A DNA stretch of 64,000 nt from Motiliproteus sp036964625. GTDB lineage: Bacteria; Pseudomonadota; Gammaproteobacteria; Pseudomonadales; Balneatricaceae. A program made the translations under genes and the position numbers. Location of the stretch: the NCBI GenBank assembly GCA_036964625.1, contig JBALTG010000006.1, forward strand, positions 1 to 64,000, given 5' to 3'. Below are positions 45,404 through 54,355 of this stretch, piece by piece; positions within the stretch are counted from its first letter, which is position 1, and every line of letters begins with the position of its first letter. The notes below the pieces were generated by a model. It did not search any database. It was not told the DNA's origin and saw nothing but the letters and a program-made list of their open reading frames with translations.

Positions 45404-46195
45404 TCAGGCCTCGGTCAATCGTAAGTGATGTTGCTTGGGTGGTGCGGTATGCGCAGGGGGTGATGGCTGCGCGGTTATCGGGTTCAGCATGCGTTCGGTT
45501 AGCTGTCCCGCATTGAGGTGCAACTCACGCTGGATCAGCCGATGGTCGGCCTTGAACTCATGGCTGCAGAGTACGACCCCCATCCCTTCGTTGATCAGGC
45601 GGCGGATCAGAAACAGCGTTTGTTGGCGGGATTCGGCGTCCATATTGGCGGTCGGCTCATCCAGCAGTAACAGCTCCGGTTGCATCACCCAGGCGCGTGC
45701 CAGGGCGATGCGTTGCTTTTCGCCACCCGACAGGGTTTTGGCGTTGCGCGGTGCCAGGTGCGACAGGCCGGACCAGGCCAGGGCCTGAGCGATGCGTTGT
45801 TGTTGCTGATTTTTTGGCAGTTTATTGAGGCCATAGCCGACGTTGGTGGACACGCTGGCATCGAAGAGGCAGGGGTGCTGGTGCAGGTAGATTACTTTGC
45901 CACCGATATTGCGGTGCTGGCGTCGATTGAGTTGAACCCCGCGGTAGTTCAGGCTGCCGCCGTCATGGCTTTCCAATCCTGCCAGGATCTTCAGCAGGGT
46001 GCTCTTTCCCGCACCGTTGCGGCCGGTCAGCAGGACCGCTTCTGCCGCGTAAAGCGCCACGGAATCGATAGCAAGCAGTGGCCGCTTGCCGAAGCATTTT
46101 TTAAGCTGGCGGGCGTCCAGCAGTAACTCGCGAGGGCGGATCATGCGCGGTCCTCGGTCCTCGGAGTCGGGCGCAGCAGGGCGGGTGTAGATCAT
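45404..46195 (-). CDS. tupC: Tungstate ABC transporter ATP-binding protein
   Basis: A 263-residue ATPase with Walker A TGRNGAGKSTLLK, signature LSGGEKQRIALARA and Walker B LLLLDEPTANMD. It is smaller than molybdate ModC and lacks the C-terminal TOBE domain, as expected for TupC. It overlaps the permease stop by ATGA and powers the importer encoded with tupB and tupA. Confidence 0.9.
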   Translation of the reverse strand: MIYTRPAAPDSEDRGPRMIRPRELLLDARQLKKCFGKRPLLAIDSVALYAAEAVLLTGRNGAGKSTLLKILAGLESHDGGSLNYRGVQLNRRQHRNIGGKVIYLHQHPCLFDASVSTNVGYGLNKLPKNQQQQRIAQALAWSGLSHLAPRNAKTLSGGEKQRIALARAWVMQPELLLLDEPTANMDAESRQQTLFLIRRLINEGMGVVLCSHEFKADHRLIQRELHLNAGQLTERMLNPITAQPSPPAHTAPPKQHHLRLTEA

Positions 46196-46893
46196 GATAA
46201 AGCCTCGCTGCGGCGGTGCAGGTAGGTGATGCAGATATTGAGCGCCAGTGCCAGGAGCAGCAGAACCAGCCCCAGGGCGATCCCCTGAGAAAATTCACCT
46301 CGGCTGGTTTCCAGGGCGATGGCGGTGGGGATGTTGCGGGTGTGATGGAGAATGTTGCCGCCGATCATCATCGAGCAGCCGACCTCGGAGATGATCCGGC
46401 CGTAGGCGGCGATACAGGCGGCCGCCAATCCGTAACGCAACTCGTAGATCAGGGTTGCGAAGGCGCGCCAGGGGGATGCCCCTAGCGTGCGGGCGGTCTC
46501 CCAGAGGCTGCGGTCGGCGGCCTTGAAGCTGGCCAGGCTCATGGCGACCAGTACCGGAAACGCCAGCACGATCTGACCCAGCACCATCGCCGTTTCGGTA
46601 AAGAGCAGTTTCAGGTCGCCCAGTGGGCCGCTGCGCGATAGCAGAATATACAGCAGTAATCCGATCACCACGGTGGGCACGCTGAGCAGGCTGTTGAACA
46701 GCGAGATCAGGGCCCAGCGGCCGGGAAAGCGGCCTGCACTGAGCAGGTAGCCCAGCAAAAAAGCGGGCGGAGTGGCGATAATCATCGCCTTGAGGGTGGT
46801 GCTAAACGAGATGCCGATGATCGACCACAGCTCGGTGTTGCCACTGAGCAGTAGGCGGATCGCATCGGATGTGGTAGCGCCCAGGATTTCCAA
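46192..46893 (-). CDS. tupB: Tungstate ABC transporter permease
   Basis: A 233-residue membrane subunit with about five to six hydrophobic segments and the EAA-like loop (WETARTLGASPWRAFATLI). VPTVVIGLLLYILLSRSGPLG and ISEVGCSMMIGGNI are the TupB/ModB-like hallmarks. Three bases separate it from tupA. Confidence 0.9.
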   Translation of the reverse strand: MEILGATTSDAIRLLLSGNTELWSIIGISFSTTLKAMIIATPPAFLLGYLLSAGRFPGRWALISLFNSLLSVPTVVIGLLLYILLSRSGPLGDLKLLFTETAMVLGQIVLAFPVLVAMSLASFKAADRSLWETARTLGASPWRAFATLIYELRYGLAAACIAAYGRIISEVGCSMMIGGNILHHTRNIPTAIALETSRGEFSQGIALGLVLLLLALALNICITYLHRRSEALS

Positions 46894-46896
46894 GGG

Positions 46897-47907
46897 TTAC
46901 TCCGGCGATTTGAAGTGGTTAGCAGCCTGTCGGACTTGACGCTGATCTACTACGAGTAAGCCGACTTTGGCCATTTCCCGCTCTATTTTTCGTTTAATAG
47001 AACCACTATTAGCCTCAAAAGAGTTCGAAAACTGTCTCAAATCGGTCTTCCTCTCGCTACGATCGGTCAAGTCCGACAGGCTGCCAGCGGCGCTAGTTGC
47101 CGAGGGCACAAACAGGGGCTGGTTATTGATCCGAAAGTCGGCGATCCGTTGCTGGGTCGGTTTGGACACCAGCCACTGGCGGAAGGCCGCAGCGGCCTGA
47201 TGGTTGAGATCGGGGAACCGCTGTGGATTGATCTGGATGACACTGTAAGGGTTGAACAGGCGCGGGTCGCCTTGCAGCAGTAGCTCCAGATCGACTTTGT
47301 TGGCATAGGCCAGCCAGGTACCCCGGTCGGTCAGCGTGTAGGCGCCCATCTCGCTGCTGATCTGCAGGACTTTGCCCATCCCTTGTCCGGCTTCCCGGTA
47401 GCCGTTGCCAGCGGGCGCAGTGCTGGCCAGTTGCCACAGTTGTTTCTCCTTTTTATGGGTGCCCGAATCATCACCTCGGGAGATAAAGAGCGCGCCTCGC
47501 TCGGCGATCTGCCGCAGGGCCGAGGTCGCGTCAGGCTGGGCACGGATCTGTGCAGGATCCGAGGTCGGGCCAACCAGCACAAAATCGTTATACATCACCC
47601 CGGTGCGCTGCTGGCCGTAACCCAGGTCGACAAAGGTTTGCTCGGCGTTAGGCGCGTGCACCAGCAGGACATCGACATCGCCATCACGGCCCATGCGCAG
47701 TGCGGCACCGGTGCCGACAGCGATCACCTGCACCTCGGTGCCGGTCAGGCGTTGAAACTCGGGCAGAATAGCCTCCAGCAGCCCCGAGTTGGCGGTGCTG
47801 GTGGTGGTGGCCAGGCGCAACGTATCGGCCTGCAGCAGCGGGCTAGCCACGCCTAGCGGCAGGCATAGCAGTAACGATAGAAACGTACGTAGTGCGGTGG
47901 TCATCAT
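46897..47907 (-). CDS. tupA: Tungstate-binding periplasmic protein with repeat-derived C-terminus
   Basis: A 336-residue substrate-binding protein with a signal peptide (1-27) and mature start LRLATTTSTANSGLLEAILP. TTTSTANSGLL and SRGDDSGTHKKE are TupA anion-binding segments, favouring tungstate over molybdate. The normal protein should end near residue 274. Residues about 275-329 (SLSDLTDRSERKTDLRQFSN onwards) are encoded by the palindromic repeat, followed by NHFKSPE. The frame stays open, so a stable extension or an impaired transporter are both possible. Confidence 0.9.
   Translation of the reverse strand: MMTTALRTFLSLLLCLPLGVASPLLQADTLRLATTTSTANSGLLEAILPEFQRLTGTEVQVIAVGTGAALRMGRDGDVDVLLVHAPNAEQTFVDLGYGQQRTGVMYNDFVLVGPTSDPAQIRAQPDATSALRQIAERGALFISRGDDSGTHKKEKQLWQLASTAPAGNGYREAGQGMGKVLQISSEMGAYTLTDRGTWLAYANKVDLELLLQGDPRLFNPYSVIQINPQRFPDLNHQAAAAFRQWLVSKPTQQRIADFRINNQPLFVPSATSAAGSLSDLTDRSERKTDLRQFSNSFEANSGSIKRKIEREMAKVGLLVVDQRQVRQAANHFKSPE
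46919..47087 (+). mobile_element. Palindromic-ended repeat, copy 3, inside tupA
   Basis: Same family as the copies at 26866 and 56373, bounded by TAGCAGCCTGTCGGACTTGA and its inverse GTCCGACAGGCTG. It contains the AATAGAACCACTATT core. It lies entirely within the 3' end of tupA and preserves the reading frame. Confidence 0.88.
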
Positions 47908-48061
47908 TTTTTCCTGTTAGCAGGCGTACCGGTTTGGTGGCTGGAGTCTGAAATTATTAAATGAGCAAAGGCTGCGGCGTACTTAGGGTAGGGCGCAGGA
48001 CGCTTAGTTATCACCTGGTTATCTCCTGGTTATGATTGTTGCAATTAAAGTGCCATCCATG

Positions 48062-48082
48062 AAAAAAGCCTCGTAGAGGCAG
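48062..48082 (-). terminator. Intrinsic-terminator-like hairpin in the tupA leader
   Basis: Reading towards tupA, GCCTC-tac-GAGGC is followed by TTTTTTC. It lies about 155 bp upstream of the tupA start and downstream of the paired motif at 48141. No reverse-strand gene ends here, so attenuation of tupA transcription is possible. Confidence 0.55.
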
Positions 48083-48140
48083 TAGAAGGGCGCCAGCGAC
48101 TAAGCAGAACGGGTTTAGCGCTCGATTTGCTAACCCGAAG

Positions 48141-48186
48141 GGGGCAAAATGACCCAGGCTGTGGTTGGGCAGGGTCAAAATGACAC
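48141..48186. promoter_or_regulatory. Paired GGGTCAAAATGAC-type operator sites
   Basis: GGGGCAAAATGACCC (48141-48155) and GGGTCAAAATGACAC (48172-48186), 31 bp apart and therefore on the same helix face, in the divergent gap between tupA and the response regulator. The same core recurs at 59646 before the FDH accessory operon. Direct repeats ATAACCAGG-GATAAC are also present at about 48008-48034 near tupA. Confidence 0.6.
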
Positions 48187-48396
48187 GCCGGGGGCGGGGC
48201 GGAGCGTGGATGCCCAGCTTATACGTCAGTTTAATTGACTCTGTTGCTTGCCCGGGGCGAACATAACGGGTTCAGCGCTAGCGGGTTGTCAGCATTAAGT
48301 CGGGCAGCCGCTTTTGCTGCGCCTGATGGCCCCGTCATACGTTCTGCATACGCCAGATCAGCCGATGTACTTATAATAATTAGAGGTGACTGTGTG

Positions 48397-49824
48397 ATGC
48401 TTTCCTTTCCCGACAATTCTGACAATCCTATGGCCGCTGCGGCAGAGATCTCTGATCCAGGTAGGAAGTCGGATCAGGGCCGTCAGCCATTGTCGGTGCT
48501 GATCGTCGATGATGAACCGGGGATCCGGGACTTTCTGCAACGCGCGCTGGCTAAAGAGTACAGTCTGGTCGAGGCGGTGGGTTCGGCAGAAGAGGCCGAG
48601 GCGCTGCGCAGTCGCTGTCATTTTGACCTGTTGATTGTCGATATCTGCCTGCCGGGGATTTCCGGCGTCGAATGGTTGACCGATGTGGCTCGTCACGGGC
48701 TGCAATCCGATGTCATCTTTATGACCGCGTTCGCTGAGCTGGATAAGGCGATCGAAGCGCTAAGGATTGGTGCCTCCGATTTCATTCTTAAACCCTTCCG
48801 GCTTGAGCAGATGATCACGGCAGTCCGGCGGTGTATGCAGCAGCGTCAGTTAAGGCGCGAGAATTTTGTCCTCAAACGCCAGCTTGATGCGCTCTATTCG
48901 ATGGAGGGAATGATCGGTAACAGTGCCCCGATCAAATCGCTCTGCCAGCTGATTGCCCGCGTGGCACCCACCCCCTCGGTGGTGCTGGTCGAAGGGGAGT
49001 CGGGCACCGGTAAAGAGCTGGTTGCCAATGCGATCCACCGGCTGAGTCTGCGCAAAGGCCCGTTTGTGCCGATTAACTGCGGTGCGATAGCCCCCGAGCT
49101 GATTGAATCAGAGCTGTTTGGGCATGTGCGCGGGGCGTTTACCGGTGCCCAGCAGTCGCGCGACGGTCTGTTTCGCTATGCCGACGGGGGGACCCTGTTT
49201 CTGGATGAGATCGGCGAGATGCCGCTGCTGATGCAATCCAAGTTGCTGCGGGTGTTGGAAGAGGGGCGGATTCGTCCGCTGGGTAGTGAGCGTGATATCC
49301 CGGTGAATGTGCGCCTGGTTGCCGCTACCAATCGCGACCTTGAGCAGGAGGCGCAACTGGGAAACTTCCGTCAGGATCTGTTTTACCGCCTCAATGTGTT
49401 GCGTTTGCGGGTACCGCCGCTGCGCGAGCGCAGTCAGGATATCAATCTGCTAGTGCAGCATTTCTCGGATCAGCTGGCAAAAAGACTGGGTTTGCCGGCG
49501 ATCCCGTTCAGCCATGACGACCTGTTGTTGATGGAGCGTTATGACTGGCCCGGTAATATCCGCGAGCTGAAGAACCTGATCGAGCGCTGTCTGCTGCTAG
49601 GGCGCTTACCCGCCGAGGCGTTGCGGGGCGATGCGCCCACGGACTGCGATGAGGAGACCGGCTACCCGCTGGACTGGGATCTGGACCAGGTCGAGAAGGA
49701 GCACATTCTGCGCGTGCTGGATCTGTCTGGCGGTAATAAAACCCAGGCCGCCAAACAGTTGGGGATTGCGCGTAAAACCCTGGACCGGAAGCTACAGGGC
49801 TGGAACGAAGCGGCCCTCGCTTGA
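48397..49824 (+). CDS. Sigma54-dependent response regulator (NtrC family)
   Basis: A 475-residue activator. The receiver domain has VLIVDDEPGIRDF and the phosphoacceptor Asp82 in LLIVDICLPG. The AAA+ domain has Walker A GESGTGKE and the sigma54-contact loop GAFTGA, and a C-terminal Fis-type helix-turn-helix follows (NKTQAAKQLGIARKTLDRKL). It activates RpoN-dependent promoters after phosphorylation by the kinase encoded next, whose start overlaps its stop. Start chosen at ATG 48397 with AGAGGTGA upstream. Placement between tungstate import and FDH genes suggests it controls one or both. Confidence 0.94.
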   Translation: MLSFPDNSDNPMAAAAEISDPGRKSDQGRQPLSVLIVDDEPGIRDFLQRALAKEYSLVEAVGSAEEAEALRSRCHFDLLIVDICLPGISGVEWLTDVARHGLQSDVIFMTAFAELDKAIEALRIGASDFILKPFRLEQMITAVRRCMQQRQLRRENFVLKRQLDALYSMEGMIGNSAPIKSLCQLIARVAPTPSVVLVEGESGTGKELVANAIHRLSLRKGPFVPINCGAIAPELIESELFGHVRGAFTGAQQSRDGLFRYADGGTLFLDEIGEMPLLMQSKLLRVLEEGRIRPLGSERDIPVNVRLVAATNRDLEQEAQLGNFRQDLFYRLNVLRLRVPPLRERSQDINLLVQHFSDQLAKRLGLPAIPFSHDDLLLMERYDWPGNIRELKNLIERCLLLGRLPAEALRGDAPTDCDEETGYPLDWDLDQVEKEHILRVLDLSGGNKTQAAKQLGIARKTLDRKLQGWNEAALA

Positions 49825-51905
49825 TGTTCAGGCGTCTGTATCAACGGATCGCGAGTAATCTGCGTTACCGTCTGCTGGCGCTGGTGTTGTTTCCGATCCT
49901 GCTGGTGATGCCGGTGGTCATCGGCATGGCCTATCTGTGGAGTAACGAGGTCAGTTATCGGCAGTTGCTGATGAAGGTCAATACTGATCTGGCGGTCGCG
50001 CACGATGCCTTCGAACGGAGTCAGCAGGGCTACCTGCACCAGCTGTCACTGGTTGCCGAATCCTACCTGTTTCAGCAAGCGGCGCAGGCGCTGTTCTCCG
50101 CGCGTGCCGATGCGCGCCCCCTGGAGACACAGTTGGCGCGACTGCAGCAGCGCTCTGAATTTGATTTTGTCTATCTGCTCGATGCCGAGGGTTGCGACCT
50201 GCTCGGTTCGCTCGGTTGTGATATGAATCGTCACCCGTTGATGACGCGGGCCCGGTTAGAAAATGGCAGCGCCGGGGTGGCGCTGTTTTCCAACCCGGAG
50301 CTGCATCGGATAGATCCGGCGCTGGCGGCGGCGGTTGATCTGCCTATTCAGGACACGCCACGGGCGCTACCGCAGACCCGCAACGCCGAAGATCGCGGTA
50401 TGGTTCTGTTAAGTTATTACCCGCTTTGGGATAGCGAGGGTGCGGTGCGTGGATACCTGAGCGGCGGGGTGTTGGTGAACGGTAACTTCGACTTTGTCGA
50501 TGCCCTGAAACAGCTGGTCTACGGCCAGGGTAGCCTGGTGGAAGAGAGTCTGGGCACGGTGACGGTGTTCCTCCACGATGTACGAATCAACACCAATGTG
50601 CCCCGTCGATTGGACTCGCCCTCGCAGCGGGCGATCGGAACCCTGGTCTCCCAAGAGGTTCATGAGCAGGTGCTTGAGCGCGGCGAGAAGTGGATCGATC
50701 GGGCGTTCGTGGTCAGTGAATGGTACATCTCGGCCTACGAGCCGATTGTTGATATCTACGGCCAGAGGATCGGCATGCTCTATGCCGGTTTTCTTGAGGC
50801 ACCGTTCAAGGAGAGTTATTTTCAAGCGCTGCGCTGGTTGGCCACGCTGTTTGTGCTGGTGACGCTGCTCAGTGTCGCCCTGGCCGTAGTCGGGGCCAAG
50901 TCCATCTTCAAACCGATCGAAGTGATGGCGCGGGTGATGCGTCAGGTGCGCTATGGCCAGGAGGTGCGGATCGGTCCGCTCGATACCCATGATGAGCTGA
51001 GCATGCTGGCGCTGCAGTTCGATGCCATGCTGGATCAGCTGAGCGCGCAGCAGCAGCAGATACAGGCTGACGCCGACCAGTTGGAACTCAAAGTGAACGA
51101 GCGTACCGAGCAGCTGCAGCAGCGCACAATCGATCTGCAGCACAATCTCAACCTGCTCACCCGTGCCCGGCAGCAGCTGGTGGCCAAAGAGAAATTGGCG
51201 GCGATTGGAGAATTAACCGCCGGTATCGCCCACGAGATTAATAATCCCACCGCGGTTATTTTGGGCAACATGGACCTGATGATGATGGAGCTGGGTGAGG
51301 CGGGCGTACCGGTTAAGCGTGATGCGGCGCTGATTGTCGAGCAGGTCTATCGTATTCGCGCCATCATCACGAACCTGCTCCAGTACTCGCGTCCCAACGA
51401 TTACAGCACGGAGTTGATCCTGATGGATGTTAACCAGGTGATCAAGGATACCCTGGTGCTGGTACGCCATGATCTGGCCAGGAAATCGATCCGCTTGCAG
51501 CTCGATCTGCGCGCCAGTCGACCCCTGAGAAGCAATCCGCAACAGCTACAGCAGGTGCTGATCAATCTGATCGTCAATTCGGTGAATGCCATCGCGGTTC
51601 AGTCTTGCCCGGGGCGGCTGACGATCCGCACCCGCAACCGGGGAGACGGCGTTCTGCTGCTGGTCAAGGACAACGGCTGTGGTATCGATAGCAGCGTGTT
51701 GCCGCGAATTTTCGATCCTTTCTTTACGCGCAGCAAAGGCGGGACCGGGCTGGGGTTGTCGGTCAGCTACGGCATTCTTGAGCGTTTGGGTGGCGAAATT
51801 GCGGTACGTTCACGGCTGGGTGGCGGTAGTTGCTTCTTCGTGTTTCTGCCGCTCGATCCTAAAATCGATGAGGCCGAAGAAGCGTTGATTCGGAGTATTG
51901 TGTAG
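49824..51905 (+). CDS. Sensor histidine kinase with periplasmic cache-like domain
   Basis: A 693-residue inner-membrane kinase. Membrane segment 1 is at about 17-38 (ALVLFPILLVMPVVIGMAYL). A 300-residue periplasmic cache-like sensor domain follows, then segment 2 near 340-360 (LFVLVTLLSVALAVVGA), HAMP and a coiled coil. HisKA has phosphoacceptor His470 in TAGIAHEINNP, and HATPase has DNGCGI and GGTGLGLSVSYGI. Partner of the preceding regulator. The ligand is unknown; formate or an oxyanion is plausible. Its 3' end is duplicated at 53899. Confidence 0.94.
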   Translation: MFRRLYQRIASNLRYRLLALVLFPILLVMPVVIGMAYLWSNEVSYRQLLMKVNTDLAVAHDAFERSQQGYLHQLSLVAESYLFQQAAQALFSARADARPLETQLARLQQRSEFDFVYLLDAEGCDLLGSLGCDMNRHPLMTRARLENGSAGVALFSNPELHRIDPALAAAVDLPIQDTPRALPQTRNAEDRGMVLLSYYPLWDSEGAVRGYLSGGVLVNGNFDFVDALKQLVYGQGSLVEESLGTVTVFLHDVRINTNVPRRLDSPSQRAIGTLVSQEVHEQVLERGEKWIDRAFVVSEWYISAYEPIVDIYGQRIGMLYAGFLEAPFKESYFQALRWLATLFVLVTLLSVALAVVGAKSIFKPIEVMARVMRQVRYGQEVRIGPLDTHDELSMLALQFDAMLDQLSAQQQQIQADADQLELKVNERTEQLQQRTIDLQHNLNLLTRARQQLVAKEKLAAIGELTAGIAHEINNPTAVILGNMDLMMMELGEAGVPVKRDAALIVEQVYRIRAIITNLLQYSRPNDYSTELILMDVNQVIKDTLVLVRHDLARKSIRLQLDLRASRPLRSNPQQLQQVLINLIVNSVNAIAVQSCPGRLTIRTRNRGDGVLLLVKDNGCGIDSSVLPRIFDPFFTRSKGGTGLGLSVSYGILERLGGEIAVRSRLGGGSCFFVFLPLDPKIDEAEEALIRSIV

Positions 51906-52305
51906 GCCTTTTTTCGCCGTTGTGGGTTTTTTTGTAGGGACTTTTGATCAGGGTGCCGCCGCTTGAACCCGTTGAACTCTTCCTGGTCGCGCAACGATTG
52001 GCTGCCCCGCTGCAGTCGACAGTACAGACTGTTAATACCTACGTTAATGTAGACCTGATTACCCACAACGTTCAGCCAGGATGCAACCGGCCTCTCTAAG
52101 TCGCTCTAGCCGCGATAACTTGATCCATTCTGCCAATACCTGTGGGTACTCGAATAGTAGATCGAATCAAGAAAGCGAGACCTAACAGGCAAAACGCAGA
52201 CCTGAGTCTGTTGTTTCGCGCTGTTGTTTCGGAGTCACTTGCAGTGTTACTAAAATGGAAAGTCATAGCTGTTATTTGAACAAGGAGAAGCACGGGAAGC
52301 CTCTT
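51906..52305. other. Junction region between sensor kinase and toxin gene
   Basis: No gene supported in 400 bp. The base composition shifts to more AT-rich towards the toxin-antitoxin pair. A CTGAGTCTGTTGTTT segment near 52204 resembles CTGAGCCTGTTGTTT near 54153, on the other side of the pair. Confidence 0.4.
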
Positions 52306-52953
52306 CTAATTTCTAGGGTCTGAGAGACGCTCCGCTTGATCATAAAGCGCCATAGCCAGATCATCTAAATCGAAGAAGGAAAGAATACTGTCTTCGCTAT
52401 GATCGAGCATATATCGTTCGACTATCTCCGCAGGATCTTCAGCCAGACCCACTAGACGTTCAATTTGCTGTAGATTGAAATGATCACCGTATTGTCGTGC
52501 TAAAAACTCGATATCGTATAGATCACGCACCTTGGCCCGATTGTCTGCTGCATTAAGTTTTTGGGTAATCAGAGACTCGATATGATAAATCTTGATACCA
52601 GCGATTTCGGTAATTAGGTCTTCGGAGATCTCGCCCTGGCGTAGAGAAACCTCTATCTTTAGCGAGCCGTCACCATCCGGGCCTTTATAACGAAGCACCC
52701 AGCGTTTAACGGTATCGGTGTCTTTCTTGATCTCGTTTGATTCGATACTGATCTTGGTTGTGCGTAGTGCTTGAACTATACGGGCATCAACGTTGATCGC
52801 CTTGGTTGAGTCGAAATCCAGATCTTCACTGTAACGGTTGAGTCCGTAACCCAACAGCAAGCTGGTACCGCCTTTCAGGATCATCGGCGTGTCGGAAAAG
52901 CTCTGAGCGATCAAGCGCATGATCTCAATATGCTGCTTCTGTTCTGGAGTCAT
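52306..52953 (-). CDS. Nucleotidyltransferase-family toxin (AbiEii/MenT type)
   Basis: A protein of about 215 residues with the AbiEii-family signature: MILKGGTSLLLGYGLNRYSE followed by DLDFD, holding the nucleotidyltransferase catalytic serine and aspartates. Members modify tRNA or other targets and act as toxins of type IV-like systems. Start taken as ATG 52953, which overlaps the upstream stop as ATGA; in-frame ATGs at 52983 and 52995 would overlap more. Lower GC than its neighbours, consistent with recent acquisition. Confidence 0.82.
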   Translation of the reverse strand: MTPEQKQHIEIMRLIAQSFSDTPMILKGGTSLLLGYGLNRYSEDLDFDSTKAINVDARIVQALRTTKISIESNEIKKDTDTVKRWVLRYKGPDGDGSLKIEVSLRQGEISEDLITEIAGIKIYHIESLITQKLNAADNRAKVRDLYDIEFLARQYGDHFNLQQIERLVGLAEDPAEIVERYMLDHSEDSILSFFDLDDLAMALYDQAERLSDPRN

Positions 52954-53828
52954 GCCGTTGCTTTCGAGTGTGGTTTCTTCCATTGACTGATCCAACTATC
53001 CAAACGATTCCATTGTTGTGATGACATTCCTGCTTTGAGTTTTCCGACCAGGCGAAAGAGTTCATTTTTGTCCTTGGCGGCGGGAAACCAATCGTCGATG
53101 TTGTAGCTGTTCTCAAAGTGCAGGTCTTTTTTGATCGCACTGTAGAGCATGTCTGCCATGGCTCGAGGGTGGTCTGCCGCATAAACAGGATGATTAGCCT
53201 GCGCTCCCTGAGCTTTAAGAGCGCGGCTACACTCGATAATGCCTTCATCCTGCAACAGCTCAGATGTATCCAATAGGTCTTTTTCAGCTACGAAGAATGG
53301 ACCGGGGGGGCGGCCATGAGTGCCTTGAAACACTTCAAAGAAATGCCAGTCACCGGTGCCTCTTTCTGATGGAATATTCAGCGCAGTTTTACCGGTAAGG
53401 TAGTGTCGTCTCGACGTCTGGGGAAGGGCGGGACTTTCTTGGCTTTTGTCCTTGTCAGCTAGTTCTGTGAACGGTTTAGTGAACAGCTTAGCTATCTTAA
53501 GGCCTTGGCCTGTCAGTCGCAGTTCCTTTTCTCTTCCTGAATCGACAGAGGGTCGCATTATTACAAGCCGGCCTGGATTCTCCATGCTCTCCAGCTTGTG
53601 AAGAACGCGGGTAACTTTTACGCAGGAACGCCCCGGCATCTCAGTTTTAACCTGGCGCAGCGGCACCCATGAGCCAAGGCGCTTACTTGCCAGCAGCATG
53701 AGTAGCTGTATCTCGGACAACCCTAGCTCACCCACCTGCTCGGAGATATTGGCGAGTCCTACCTGAGTCGCCTGAAATATGTCCGCGTTAGAAGGACCTA
53801 AAGGTTCATTGTTGAGGCTGTTAGCCAT
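52950..53828 (-). CDS. Winged-helix protein, probable antitoxin partner
   Basis: A 292-residue protein with an N-terminal winged-helix region (LGLSEIQLLMLLASKRLGSW, then a wing near DSGREKELRLTGQGL) resembling MarR-like or AbiEi DNA-binding domains. The C-terminal half ends with helical sequence (DKNELFRLVGKLKAG). It sits immediately upstream of the nucleotidyltransferase toxin, with a 4-bp overlap, as antitoxins of this class do. I do not recognise the whole-length family, so the antitoxin role is inferred from position. Confidence 0.62.
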   Translation of the reverse strand: MANSLNNEPLGPSNADIFQATQVGLANISEQVGELGLSEIQLLMLLASKRLGSWVPLRQVKTEMPGRSCVKVTRVLHKLESMENPGRLVIMRPSVDSGREKELRLTGQGLKIAKLFTKPFTELADKDKSQESPALPQTSRRHYLTGKTALNIPSERGTGDWHFFEVFQGTHGRPPGPFFVAEKDLLDTSELLQDEGIIECSRALKAQGAQANHPVYAADHPRAMADMLYSAIKKDLHFENSYNIDDWFPAAKDKNELFRLVGKLKAGMSSQQWNRLDSWISQWKKPHSKATA

Positions 53829-53898
53829 GTCTATCACCAAACAGTTTCAATTATGAAATTATCGTTCATGATCAAAAAACAAGCAACTTTGTTTCTGC

Positions 53899-54147
53899 TC
53901 AGCAGGCGTTGATAAATCTGATCGTCAATGCGGTGAATGCCATCGCGGTTCAGCCTTGCCAGGGGCGGGTGACGATCCGCACCCGCAACCGGGGTGACGG
54001 TGTGCTGCTGGTCAAGGACAATGGCTGTGGTATCGATAGCAGCGTGCTGCCGCGAATTTTCGATCCCTTCTTTACGTAAAGCAAAGGAGGGACCGGGCTG
54101 GGGTTGTCGGTCAGCTACGGCATTCTTGAGCGTTTGGGTGGCGAAAC
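53899..54147 (+). pseudogene. Broken second copy of the sensor kinase 3' end
   Basis: About 250 bp closely match the kinase ATPase region at 51547-51796 (QQALINLIVNAVNAIAV, DNGCGIDSSVLPRIFDPFF). It has scattered substitutions, one missing codon and TAA in place of the arginine codon after DPFFT. It lacks the 5' part and cannot be functional. With the true copy it brackets the toxin-antitoxin pair. Confidence 0.9.
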
Positions 54148-54355
54148 GAATCCTGAGCCTGTTGTTTGCTTTTAGGGCGTTCGTGGCCCCAACAGCATAG
54201 CCAACCCCTTGAGCGTCTCTTGCCGACACAAGGAGCCGCTCATGGTTAGTCGTCTTTGGGCCCTCCTGTCTCGACCAAAATCCTCCAATGCGTACAACGT
54301 CTATCCTTAAAACAAGCATCATTGCCCTGCTTTCTTCGGGCTCGGGAGGTAGCCG

